Made by a program: the position numbers and the translations under genes
Notes under the pieces: generated by a model
Seen by the model: only the letters and a program-made list of their open reading frames with translations
The model's database searches: none
What the model was told of the DNA's origin: nothing
NCBI GenBank assembly: GCA_023101725.1
Contig: JALJCO010010201.1
Coordinates: 186,001 to 250,000, forward strand
Reading direction: 5' to 3'
DNA from: Atherinomorus stipes
Taxonomy: Eukaryota > Chordata > Actinopteri > Atheriniformes > Atherinidae
Length of the DNA: 64,000 bases
Part shown: in pieces, positions 9,850 through 20,640 of the stretch
How the letters are laid out: every line of letters starts with the position of its first letter
Numbering within the stretch: position 1 is the stretch's first letter

Positions 9850-11098
9850 TTTTGCACATTTTCAAACCATGAGCGAGGTGAACAGAATAGTTTGAACTGT
9901 AAGCCCCCCTCCTAACTGTTTCTTCCAGTGAGAAACGCACTCGAATGTATGAAATAATGTGCACATTTCATACTCGTGCACAAAGAAACTCCAGAGGAAA
10001 CTTGCATCTTCCAGTGAATTTCTTGTTTTGGTTGCAGTAAATGGCTGCAAATCAGCTTAAATACATTTTCTGTCATTTAGTTCATAAACCGGTAGTTTAC
10101 TGTAACTACAGTTACTGTATGTACACAGATGCACAATTATGATGCGTTATGATGTTATAGGCGACAATACAACATGACAACCTACTAAAGTATCTAACTG
10201 GCAACTTCCAGTGAAGGTGATGTAAAGCTCGGTAGTGCCAGCAACCGAGGACATATAAGATGTTACTTGAAGAAAGTTATTGAAAAACACTGGATAACGA
10301 CACGTTTCCAGTCCACATTCAGTCCCAGGCCGTCCAGCTGCTCTCTACCTTTAGTAAAATCCACTGAGATTTACAAGAACTTTATTCCTTCTTTGGTCTC
10401 TCCTGCATTTCAAGTCTCTCTACTCCTCAGTTTTGATGCGTTCAGGCCGTTTTTCTGTATGAACAGTGACAGCCAGCCTGACTTTCACTCGATAGACATC
10501 TTCTGTTTACAAGTTCTGCTGTGCACACGCTAGGGGAGGGAGCTTTTCATTAGGAAATGCTGTTAGTGGCTGTTTGTAAACCAAAACTTCTGTAGAATGA
10601 ACTCCGTTGGCAGAGACAGAGTTAGAAAACTAAACTTAAAAGGCCTAGATTCATGCATTTGTGCAATCAATGAGTCATTTATTGTCATGAAATTACCTCT
10701 TTTACCACATATTATACTGTTTAGAAAGCATTTAGTGTTATTTAAGATAAGATAACATTAGATAAAGCTTTGATTTTCCCAAAACAGGGAAATTTGTAGA
10801 ATTAAAACAACAGGTAAGTGCACATACTGTAATGCAAACAAAATTACATAAGGATTGAAATATATATCATAAGAGGTGGAGTGGAAAAAAATATTCATGA
10901 TTTTCTGAAATTGAAACAAATATACTAAATATGATACAGCTCAGACTTGATTGCATATAAGTACCCTTTTGTGTTACGTGTGAAATAAAAACAGAATGAT
11001 TACACACAGGTTAAAGACTTACTATATTATTATTTCCCTTAGCCGATTCCCCAAGAGCTCCTATGGTCTTTTGGATCCTTTGGATCTATGAAGCTTAA
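9850..11098. other. No recognised gene
   Basis: Mostly unique AT-rich sequence. The ORF at 10267-10533 has no recognisable domain and no splice or polyadenylation context. Confidence 0.45.
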
Positions 11099-11205
11099 AT
11101 ATGAAAAAAGTATTGGTATTGATATTGGCGATACTGGCCCTGTATGTAATTGGTATCGGATCAATACCATAATTCCTTGTATCACCCACCTCCACTAATT
11201 GATGC
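11099..11205 (-). repeat. hAT-like element end (GGTATCGG repeat)
   Basis: TTGGTATTGATATTGGCGAT, TTGGTATCGGATCAATACC and GTATCACCCACCTCCACTA read as the inverted form of a TAGTGG(A)GGTGGGTGATAC end. Such subterminal GATACC/GGTATC repeats are usual in fish hAT elements. It could be the right end of the element that supplied the BED exon at 9005, but no left end was found. Confidence 0.4.
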
Positions 11206-12410
11206 TTACAGCTACTCAGTAGCCCTGTAAGTAGTTTACCTTACTACATTTTGTGAAGGGTTGTTTTTAATGTACAAATTGCCCAATAGGCAGTGGTTTG
11301 TGTGTATGAGTCAGCATTGTATTTAGACATGTGCTGTGTGCTCATGCCGTGAGTGCACTCTGATCCTCTCCTGGGCTGAAATTCCCACTCAGAGCACTTC
11401 GGCCTGTAGAGCTTTCACATGAAGTTTGTTGCTGTCACTCGATGCACCAACAAACAAGCCTGCTGCACCAACAGTTCCCACGCTAACCCCCCCACACACA
11501 CTCCCACGAGGACACAGCTTTTTCCTTCCCTCACTTACATCACTCTTCCTCGCTCCCTACCTAGCTCCTCCTCGCTAGAAAGTGGAGTGATGGGAAGTCT
11601 TGAAAGATCAGGCGAGGATGTAAAAGGACAAACGGTGCTCATTAATTAAACATTCTCTACTGGCAAATCAGATACAGCGATGATGGACAGTGGGAACACA
11701 GGTACGCGCTTGATGCATTGGATGACAGAGCAGCTGACCTGAGGTGACTCCGGTTTCCGCCATGTTTGCGTGCAAACTTCCACTTAGTACTTAGTGTTGA
11801 TGTTCAGAGCAGTGTAAATGCGGTAGCTGAGACAGGCCTCAGAATGTGTGTAGATGCAAGGGTTAACATGAGTGTTTGTTGGACTGTGTATATATCAGGG
11901 CTCATATATTATTGACATAAAGTCCTTAGAGGGCAGCTAAAGCTGGCACTGTGTGTGCCTTTGGAGAGCTGTGTGTTTTGGCTGAGGGGAACTGTAGCAA
12001 TCACATACAGATAAAAACATCACAATACAGCGAACAAGGATACCTCAACACAGTAAAGGAGGGGGGATGGGGCTTGGAAAATGTGGTGAAGGTTCTCACA
12101 CACATACTGAAATCCTGGGTATGCAGGCTTATGTGCTAATATATTACACCACAGGGGTGTAGTTATAGAAAGATGCTGATGTATATGAAGGACACATGCT
12201 TACACAGATACAACCCTGCAATCATCAGGGCTCATCAGAGATGCAAAAGCACATATTATGTATGTTCCCCCATGGGAGCGGATGTACCTTTTAAAGAGAT
12301 GCATGGACAAAGTAAAAAATTTTAAATAAAAAAAAACTTTCATACCCATATATGTTATAGGTGGTTTGTTTGTCTTTAATAAATCCCTGGTTTCATCATT
12401 GGGAAGTTGC
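11206..12410. other. No recognised gene
   Basis: Single-copy-looking sequence. ORFs at 11419-11649 and 11951-12139 carry no domain. TGGTGTAATATATTAGCACA-type AT-rich patches do not form a known repeat. Confidence 0.4.
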
Positions 12411-12875
12411 ATTAAACCTTTCCTGTCCTCTCCTCCTCTCCTCTCACATCTGTGATAGCAGCTGGGTGCAGATTCTCCCCGAAATAGCTGCCTAATATAA
12501 TCACAGCTAATAGCATTATACTTCACACTATTTACACGCTGGCTGAATAAATTATTCTGCTCCATTGCGATCGACTAACCCTCCTACGGTTGCACTTCCT
12601 TTTATTTTGTTCCTCACATTTGTTTTTGCACATCCCACCTCCGTTTCGCTTTTATGCATCAACACTTTCACTGTTTGTCTGCTCCCCAACATTTCAGCAG
12701 CCAAAAATGAATAAGATAATAAAAATAAGGCTGGTGAAAATAGACATTAGATTCAATCAGCTTCTGAAAGAAGCTTGCTGACAGCGTAGACACACATTTA
12801 CATTAAATGTTGATGGATTTGTTTCTCCTTGCAACATTATAAAGCTGTCATTAGCATGATGCAGCCACCAGGTTG
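12411..12875. promoter_or_regulatory. Candidate conserved non-coding block
   Basis: Repeat-free sequence with mixed homeodomain-like cores (TAAT, ATTA), CAGCTG-type E-boxes (near 12459) and long well-ordered segments around 12480-12570 and 12715-12870. No open frame survives. I infer a possible regulatory element. Only cross-species alignment could show this. Confidence 0.25.
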
Positions 12876-13495
12876 CTCAAAGTAACGGACAGCAAAGGTA
12901 TGGCACCTCATGTTTTGGATGTGTCCTTGTTTCTTTTTCCTACCTTTTTATTGATTACTCTAAAAACAAAGATACCCTCATACACTGCTACTCTATTGGC
13001 GAATGGGACAAACGTTTCGCTTTAAAAGAGAAACAGGGAGTGTGTTTGACGCGCTAGAAAAAAAATGAATAACTTTTTTACTCTTTGATGGAAACAAACT
13101 AAGATCTTCTGATCCTCTATGTTGACAAAGTTTTGATATATTTGACTTTCTTTGTGAATTTTTGATGTTAAAAGCCGAAATATTTAAACAATGATGGTAG
13201 CTGTGGGAGGTGATTCACAGCAGGTTTGTTTCTTGCTTTGCGATGACACTTTATTCCTTTAATGATGAACGTAGTCCATGCATATGCACAAATGCTAAGT
13301 TTAAACCCCATTCTGCAAAGTACACCACATTTTTGTAGATTCTGTGTCACAACGAACCTTTTAGTTTCTTTTTTTTTTTCACTGAATTTACTGGAAGTCA
13401 TTATTTATTTTATGTAACTGTAATTAAACATTTCTTCATTGTTCTCCATCATAGAATTTCAACAAAACAATATTTGCAGTTAGCTGATTTGCACA
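12876..13495. other. No recognised gene or repeat
   Basis: AT-rich sequence with short homopolymers. I see no named feature. Confidence 0.4.
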
Positions 13496-13845
13496 TATTG
13501 ATTTATGTTTGTTCACTCAGAAAAGCTACCTTTGTCAAATCCTGTCCGCAGCTATAAAGTCATCATACTGTCTTTATTCCTGAACAACCAGAAAACTAGA
13601 CAGCAGTAGCTGCGCTCTAATTTCCCCTCAGTGTTTGGTCATTTTCACACGACTTCAAGACAGATGAAAAACATAAATTATGGGCACCTTAACAATGGCA
13701 GCCATTGTGGCAAAGCAGCAAGAGCCAGCTTTCCTGTCAGATTATCTCAGATGATAAATAATATCTTCATTATTCATAATAATCACTTTCACCACCCGAG
13801 ACAAACAGGGCAGCTGGTAGGCCAGGCACAAGCCTGAGTAACCAA
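13496..13845. promoter_or_regulatory. Candidate conserved non-coding block with an inverted SOX-like site
   Basis: A repeat-free block of about 350 bp. At 13692-13708 lies ACAATGGCAGCCATTGT, two SOX-type ACAATG cores facing each other with five bases between them, the arrangement used by SoxE dimers. TAAT-rich sequence (13750-13790) and GATA sites surround it. The regulatory role is inferred from motifs, not demonstrated. Confidence 0.3.
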
Positions 13846-14165
13846 TAGGAAATGTTCATACTGAAAAGGAGAGGGAGCTGCAAATTCTCAACTGTAATTA
13901 TTCTCAATAGAAGTCTCATCTCTCAACACCGTGACCTGACCTCGATCCCAATGCTATGTGTGGGTTTGCACACACTTTACCGTGTGTGGGTATGTGCATG
14001 CTTCATTATATGTGTGTGTGTGTCTGAAAGAAAGAAAAACAGTGTGTTACGCTGGAGAGTTGCAGCACAAGAGATGGATTTGGAAGATGACGTGAATAGA
14101 TGAGGCATGAATGGAGGTCCCAGGGTGTGAGAGAGACATGACACCTCATTATTCAGGTCTTGGAG

Positions 14166-14200
<35 letters not shown>

Positions 14201-16890
14201 AAATAAAGGGCAGGGGGGTGTTCAGGGATGCCAGATGTCTGATGAATTCAAAAGAAACACACAAGCACGCCCACAAACCCCCTGCCCAAAGTGTTTGTTC
14301 ACATTCTGTTCTCCTTCGTGATTTCTAAATGTTGTTGTATGGTTAGCATGATGTTCACAGCTGCTCAGTTTGGCATCATGCACCTGGATTTTCTACCTAT
14401 AGAACATTAAATCTGAACTTAAAACTGTCATCTGTACACTGTATCATGTTTCTGTATGTAACTTGGACCTGCAGGCGACAAACTTTATCTCATTTTGTCA
14501 TCTTTTGCCACATGGCAGCGGGTAAAAATAAACTTGAGTTTTGGCTGTCTTTCAAATACAATATACTGAATGTCAATAAAACCTGTTATGCTTGCGGAAA
14601 CAGGTGTGGAACCATCTGGGATTGTCAAAAAAGATACTGGCTTTATATCAGCTACCAACCACAGCTATGAAGAGTTTCAAGAGAATTTATATTGTTCCTA
14701 AGTTACATCACAGACAGGAACAAATGTTGGAAATTTTAAGAGTAATGTATTTTTTTAAATTTACAGCATCACTTCTCAACTGATTTTTAGTTAAAAGAAT
14801 GCTTAAGCTTGACTTCATGATAAAGCGCATTTAGAGTATGCTGTACAGTACTGTATGTCTGCATGAGCAGCGTTTATAAAGACTCACAGTCAACACTGTG
14901 ACTCAGATGGTCCCCCATCTGGCTTCAAAGAAACATCAAGTTGAAATGAAAGTCTAGAAATTTTCTCGTTGCTATTCAGTAAAAGTATTAGATATTCAAA
15001 TCCATTGTCGGTGAGCTTTACTGAAATGACTGTCAAATCACATTAAACACTGAATGAAAAAGGGGTAATTTTGTGAGAAAAAAAAAAAGCAAAAACACAA
15101 ACCATAAGAAATACTGTTTTTCTTTTTTTTTCTTTTATAGCAACATAGATACCGACAGAAAGCAAAAATAATAATAATAAAAAATGCACCTCACTCTTCC
15201 CTGTTTTATATTCATGACTTCTAAGCCCTTAGACAGTCTGGGGATGTCTGTATTCATACCGATACATTGGGTTAATCAATAATTGACTTTAGTTACGCCA
15301 TCTCCTGCCCTCTTTGACACCACTTGACCTTTGGGCTTAACCTTCTCCCATTTTACATTAATAAATGCAGCGTTTGTGCACTTCAGCAGTGGTGTGGAAA
15401 AGGACACACTAGATTGAAAATAATAATGGTGAGGTGATTTCTGAAACAATGGAAATACATATAAATCTTTAATGAAATGCAAGGTTAAACGTATACAATT
15501 ATCTCTACTCTTTGTGCAGTCGTTAATTATTTCCTTACCTTTTAAGATGTTTAGGTTAGTATATCTCCACTATGCTTAAACTGTCAGAGTGGTATACAGT
15601 AGCTATCCTCACATCCACCTTTCACACACACATAATGTGGGCATTAACCTGATAAAACACAAGAGATCTAGTGATTAAATGTACTTTACTTTATTCCTTA
15701 GGTATTTTGTTTCTAACTTGGCAAATCAGAGCAAAGCAGAGGAGCAGACCTGATCCTTTACTCATTTATGTCACAATCAGTCAGATCAGTTTGTTTTAAG
15801 ACAGCAGGCTGGTTCAACTGGTAAAATACCCCAGAGAAATGAAGAGATGACTGGGACAGGACAATACAGGGGGAAAAAAGAAAAAGAATATTTAGTAGGT
15901 TTATTCTAAGGAGATTACTGGAATTAATGTGTGTTATTTGATTATTTACTTTCACATGTATCTCTTTAATGTTGCTTACACTTAAATGTAACTGCAAATA
16001 CACACAAGAGAATCACAAGAACAAGTTTGGAAAGTGTAGTGTTTCATTGCCCTCTACAGGTTAATCAAAACCACACTGAAAGGAAGCCCCCAAGTTTTCT
16101 AATAATTATTTTCACTATAAACAAAAGACATGTTGCATATGGAATATAGAACAAGGTTTAGATGCTTTAAGCACTGGAATATGTATATTAATTATTTTTC
16201 ATACAAGAGCTTTATTAAATTCTGTGGAATTAAGAGGGATCATTCCTTAAAGAGTGATCAAATCTTCCCACTCCTCTGTCACTTTAGGACCCTACTTTCC
16301 CTCAATTTTTGTAAATATTAAAGTTGTATGGACATTTTTCAGGAATTTGGGTATTTCACTATCATGGAATACCCAAATTGGGACAAAAATTGCAGTACAT
16401 GAGGACAGCTGAGCTTATACTGTAGGCTTTGTTTACACAAAACACACAAGCCTTTCCACTTCATGGATCAAGAGGACTAGTTAAGGGGTCATCACTTTCA
16501 CACAACCTGTCCTACTGCCAACAATTCAGTGTGCCAATTCAGCATGTGTAAAATTCTAACAAGGGATGGAAGAAGCTGACTGCATTGTTTCTCTTCATGG
16601 TCAAGCGTCATTTGAACAATTAGTGTTCCACAGAATTCTGATTGGTGTCTTACTCATGAGGATTTAATTGTGATAACCTATTAACTTCCACAAACCAACA
16701 AAGAGCAGTTATGTGTGAGCTTTACTTAGAGAATCAGTCATGAGTTTCTCCAACGTGAATTCTTTTACTTTACAGATGCCCATATATCCTGTATGCTTGA
16801 CAACAAAATAATTTAATATATGTCACAATTGTACCATTACGTAAGCAATTTGGCAAGAAGCAATGTTAACAGCCAGCAAAAATGGGTTTA
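13846..16890. other. No recognised gene; one short GT microsatellite
   Basis: Contains a (GT)15 tract at 14168-14198 and the related CACACA-encoded reverse ORF, which is an artefact. The rest appears single-copy. Several short ORFs (14446-14670, 15758-16003) show no domain. Confidence 0.45.
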
Positions 16891-17460
16891 TGATACAATA
16901 GGATAAGATACAATAAGATATGATATGATAGACTTTTATTGCCATACTTGTCTGAAATTTGTTTTGCATCATGTCAGCCAGATGCTTACAAGGGACAATC
17001 AAAAACAAACAAAATTAAGGAATACAGTTTTACACAGCACAAGAGAACAACCACACAGTACACACACGAACACACATGAAATCATTTCCATCATCCCACC
17101 ATCGCTACCTTGCCCTCCTGAAAACTCACCTAGACATAAGATGGACTACTTTCCCCAGTTACTCAAAGTTCTAAGTTTAGTTGTAAAATTGGCTGATGCA
17201 TGAAAGATTTTTTCAGTTTAACTTTATTGAACTTTGGAACCCGGTATCGTCTTCTGGATGGAAGGAGCTCATACTCTGTGTATATTACATGTTTGGGTTG
17301 GATGTTATGTTCTTGGCCAGTGTCAGAATATTTTTCGAATAAGATGTTTCATAAAGTTGATATAAAGTTTGTCCGATAATCCTGGAGCATATTTTAGTTG
17401 TTGTTTGGTTTCGATCTGTCTGCTATGAGTAAACTTTTGTACCAGTTTAAGACAGACTTG
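16891..17460 (-). mobile_element. Non-LTR retrotransposon (LINE) 3' end
   Basis: Read on the minus strand, the sequence encodes a LINE C-terminal tail: LSDKLYINFMKHLIRK (near 17320-17370), then YELLPSRRRYRVPKFNKVKL (near 17220-17280) and a KSF...QPILQLN-like end. It finishes with an AATAAA-containing 3' end and short ATATC-type repeats at 16891-16935. Frames are broken, the reverse transcriptase domain is not visible, and the copy is heavily 5'-truncated, as usual for LINEs. It fits the CR1/L2-type lineages; the exact family is uncertain. Confidence 0.6.
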
Positions 17461-17954
17461 AAATACTCTGAAAATTGTGGGGCTTAAGAACAAAATTTTG
17501 TCTGCCTTGGATAAAGACACGTAGTGCTTGGACCATTTTACAGTTGCAAGAGCCAATGAAAACTGGAAAAAATAGTGGAAATTTCCTGTTATGCTGCATT
17601 TTTGGAATCTGAATTTAGGTGTGATCATAAGGTGGAGTGACAATTACTATAACACTAAAAGATTTTATTTGACTTACAACTTAAAAGAGAAAAATGGATG
17701 CCCTAAACTTAAACTGGGCTTTCCCAAAAGAAAAGATACTTATTTTTTAAAAACGAAGTGATATAAAACAAATATCATATTCCACGGTTTGTTTTTTCAC
17801 TTGTTTACTTTCAGAATTTAAATCTGTTATTTACTTTCAGCCCTGCACAAACCAATATAATTCTTATTTTTTCATCAATTTTCTTTTTCTCTGCAAGCTT
17901 GCTGTTAATTTCAGAGGTTGTTTATAAGACCTAACAATTCATAGATGTACATAG

Positions 17955-18145
17955 GCTACTACAACATATGACTTGGTTTTTTTTGTTTTGTTTTGTTTTA
18001 CTGTTCTTTTTGTTCTCATCATTGATTTTATTATTTTGTGTTTTATTAAGCTGTCTTAAAAGTGTTATGTTTTGTGTTCAGCACTTTGTTTCAACTTCTA
18101 TTGTATTAAAATGCTCTATAAATAAAGTTGAGTCGAGTTCAATAG
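17955..18145 (+). mobile_element. LINE/SINE 3' tail
   Basis: AGCACTTTG (near 18080) followed by AAAATGCTCTATAAATAAAG and a GTTGAGTCGAGTTC end is the familiar 3' tail of fish retroposons. It includes an AATAAA signal and a short terminal repeat. No coding part is attached. Confidence 0.55.
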
Positions 18146-18306
18146 CTGTGCTGTTTATTGCCCTACACGTAGTAAATTAGTGTGTACACCTGGGCGTTGT
18201 GTTCTTGCTGAAGCCATGCAGATCTGGGGCTTGTTCAAGTAAGGAAGTTCTACTAACTGAGCCTAAAGAGAAGCTAGATTAATTGACACTGAGCTGAGCA
18301 ACTCTT

Positions 18307-18650
18307 ACCCTGTGTCCACACCAGACGTGAATAAAATCATTTCTGCAAATGAATTACATGTTAAGTCAATGTACAGACGCGAATAGACGAGCGTTTGCTT
18401 GGGGCGGCGCGTTTGAGGCAAATTTGTGGCATGACAAGCCCCAAATGGGCATCTTACTCGTGCGGATGTAACGTTTTTCTCACACGAATGAGCCGTCCTA
18501 CTTGCGTGTATAGAGCGTATTTCACCTATTCGCTGGAGATGAAAAAAATTGAACTCGAGCGTTTTTTATGAATGATATGAGTGCGTGTTTGGCCATAGAC
18601 TGCAATGCAAAACACAGGCTTTTTGCCCCCTGGTTGCGCGCGCAACTGCA
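18307..18650. repeat. Degenerate MITE-like repeat with CTGTGTCCACACCAGACG end
   Basis: CTGTGTCCACACCAGACGTG at 18310-18329 is a typical end of a CpG-rich fish MITE. The following 300 bp are richer in CpG than the neighbours. The opposite end is not clear and may have been lost near the GA microsatellite. Confidence 0.4.
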
Positions 18651-18673
18651 ATGTTTGTAAACAGGAAACCCAT

Positions 18674-18676
<3 letters not shown>

Positions 18677-18722
<46 letters not shown>

Positions 18723-18729
18723 GAGAGTG
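18677..18729. repeat. (GA)n microsatellite
   Basis: A GA dinucleotide tract of about 50 bp. It produces the Ser/Leu repeat in the reverse ORF 18526-18954. Confidence 0.95.
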
Positions 18730-19221
18730 TTTGTGGCGTTGGTAACAAGAGTACCTAACTGCAGCTACAATGACTAACAAGGGTGCCGCCATACATCCAA
18801 TCCACACAGGAAGTCTCATGCGGAAGTTAGTTAAATACCGCCAAGAGTAATTATCTGCAACTTGTAAACAGATATACGAAGAATATCTGTATAGAAAATC
18901 TAAGGAGTACAAAAGAGAGCAACGTGAGGAAGAGTCGAGCCGAGCAGAGATCAATCACTGGTCTCTGTGTGCATGACAGTAGAGCACAGCTCGCGCAGCA
19001 GAGGTGTGTGTCCGTGCACGGGAGCGGGCGCTGTGTGTGACTGGCCAATCACAGAGCGTGCAGACAGTTTGTTATCAAATAAGGATTCTCCTTCAGCATG
19101 AGCACAGATATTGATCAGTTTTACTTGTATAATGCTCGTACTCTTCAAAAATGCTGTATCCGTACCAAGGGGCAAACTCCGCCTCAGAACAGTGAAGCTC
19201 TCTTCCTTGTTGGAAATAGTG

Positions 19222-19875
19222 TAATCCTCCCTTCATCCGCTAGGGGCTGGCTCCAAGAGCGAGCAAATCCCCATAGACTCCCATGTTAAAAACGCCAACT
19301 TCACAGCAGAAATAAACAGGTTTACAGCCTGGTTCAAAAAATCATTTTAGGTTTATTAGGTCAAGTTTACCTTCATGTCAACTGTGAGGGGGGTGAATTT
19401 TTTTATAACTCATTCGTTTAGATGTTATTTATTCTTCAAATTACACATAATTAAGGGCGTGTCCTTATGATTGACATGCGGCAGACCGGAAGCTCCGCCT
19501 GCCGACCGGAGGCTCCTAGTTAGCTCCTTCTTTGCTCTTAATAAGGTCTCAGTTTGTTACAGAGTCGCACAACGGCGGTGTTTAGTCAGCGAATTGCAAG
19601 TCTAAGCATGTCTTACCTTAACCATGCCGCTTAGGAGCCTTATCTTTGTTAGCTCCTCTTAGTTTCGTGTTAGCTCAGTTAGCGTTTAGCCCACAGTACG
19701 TCAGCTGTCAATCATTTGCCCCGCGGCCGCGCTGTGCCCATTTTAGTATTTTCCTGGAGTGACGACGTACGTGACACGGCAAGATGGCGACGGTAAGACA
19801 CGCCCACCTGGCTTCACATTTCTCTATTCAGAAGAGACCGGAAGCTACGTCCAGTAATTATATACAGTCTATGAT
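19222..19875 (+). repeat. Dispersed ~650-bp repeat, copy A
   Basis: This copy and 56661-57260 on the other strand align along their whole length. They share CCCTTCATCCGCTAGGGGCT, CCCATGTTAAAA, GTCAACTGTGAGGGGG, AATTAAGGGCGTGTCCTTAT, GTTAGCTC-rich stretches and a CAAGATGGCGA segment. No protein domain is visible. CpG content and a CAAGATGGCG (YY1-like) motif suggest an element that carries promoter-like sequence. Superfamily is unknown. Confidence 0.75.
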
Positions 19876-20194
19876 CCGTACCAGATACTCGTCTGAAACG
19901 AGTATCCGGCTCATCTCTAGTCACAGTACAAGAATGGCACCAGATAGACAACCGTCTGATCATCGCATTGTGTCGCAAAAGACAACATGAGACGAGGAGG
20001 CGGGACAAGCTGCTGTCAATCATTCACTTGGTTTGGACAACAGTGAGCGGCTGTCTGAGAAATCTCCGTTTGGGCCAAAATTGGGCTAAATTTGTGTAGT
20101 CTGATCCTGGCTAAAGAATACTCTCCCTAGCTAAATAAATTCACAGGTATTCAAAGCCTGTGTCTATAGAAGGGATACACACAACCCGTTCTCA

Positions 20195-20640
20195 AGAACT
20201 GCTATCCTGAAACTGTTGGAACGTACCTTCTACTTGAAGAAACTAAACAAGCTGATCAAGAAAGCTGGTTCTGTGCTGGGGATAACTCTGGGCCGCTGGA
20301 GCTGATCGTTAAAAAGAATGCTTCACAAGCTGATGAAGATGATGGAGGACACTTCCCATCCTCTCCACAACACGGTGAAGAATCAACAGAGTGTGTTCAG
20401 TGGGAGGCTGCGTCAAGTTCGCTGTAGGACGGAGAGATACAGGAATTCATTCCTGCCAGCAACCATCACCCTAAAGAACAAGACTAACTGCTTTTGTTTT
20501 TTATAAAAAAAAAAAAAAAAAAAAAAAAGGGCTTTTACAATACTGAATTTCTTCGGGGATGAATAAAGTATTTTTCATTTCATTTCATTTCATTTCATTT
20601 CATTTCATTTCATTTCATTTCTCCAACACTCCTGAGTCAA
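20195..20640 (+). mobile_element. LINE 3' end with RT C-terminal remnant and CATTT tail
   Basis: The plus strand encodes KKLNKLIKKAGSVLG (near 20245-20280), the ...MLHKLMKMMEDTSHPLHNTV stretch (20318-20380) and VRCRTERYRNSFLPATITL (20415-20470). These motifs mark the C-terminus of fish non-LTR retrotransposon ORF2. A poly-A run, GGGATGAATAAAGTATTTTT and a (CATTT)n tail (20576-20621) follow. The copy is 5'-truncated to about 450 bp and broken by frameshifts. Lineage is probably CR1/L2-related. Confidence 0.7.

Noticed and set aside
18526..18954. 142-codon minus-strand ORF, one of the longer frames in the window
   Set aside because: It runs through the GA microsatellite (Ser/Leu repeat) and a CpG-rich repeat, with no domain.
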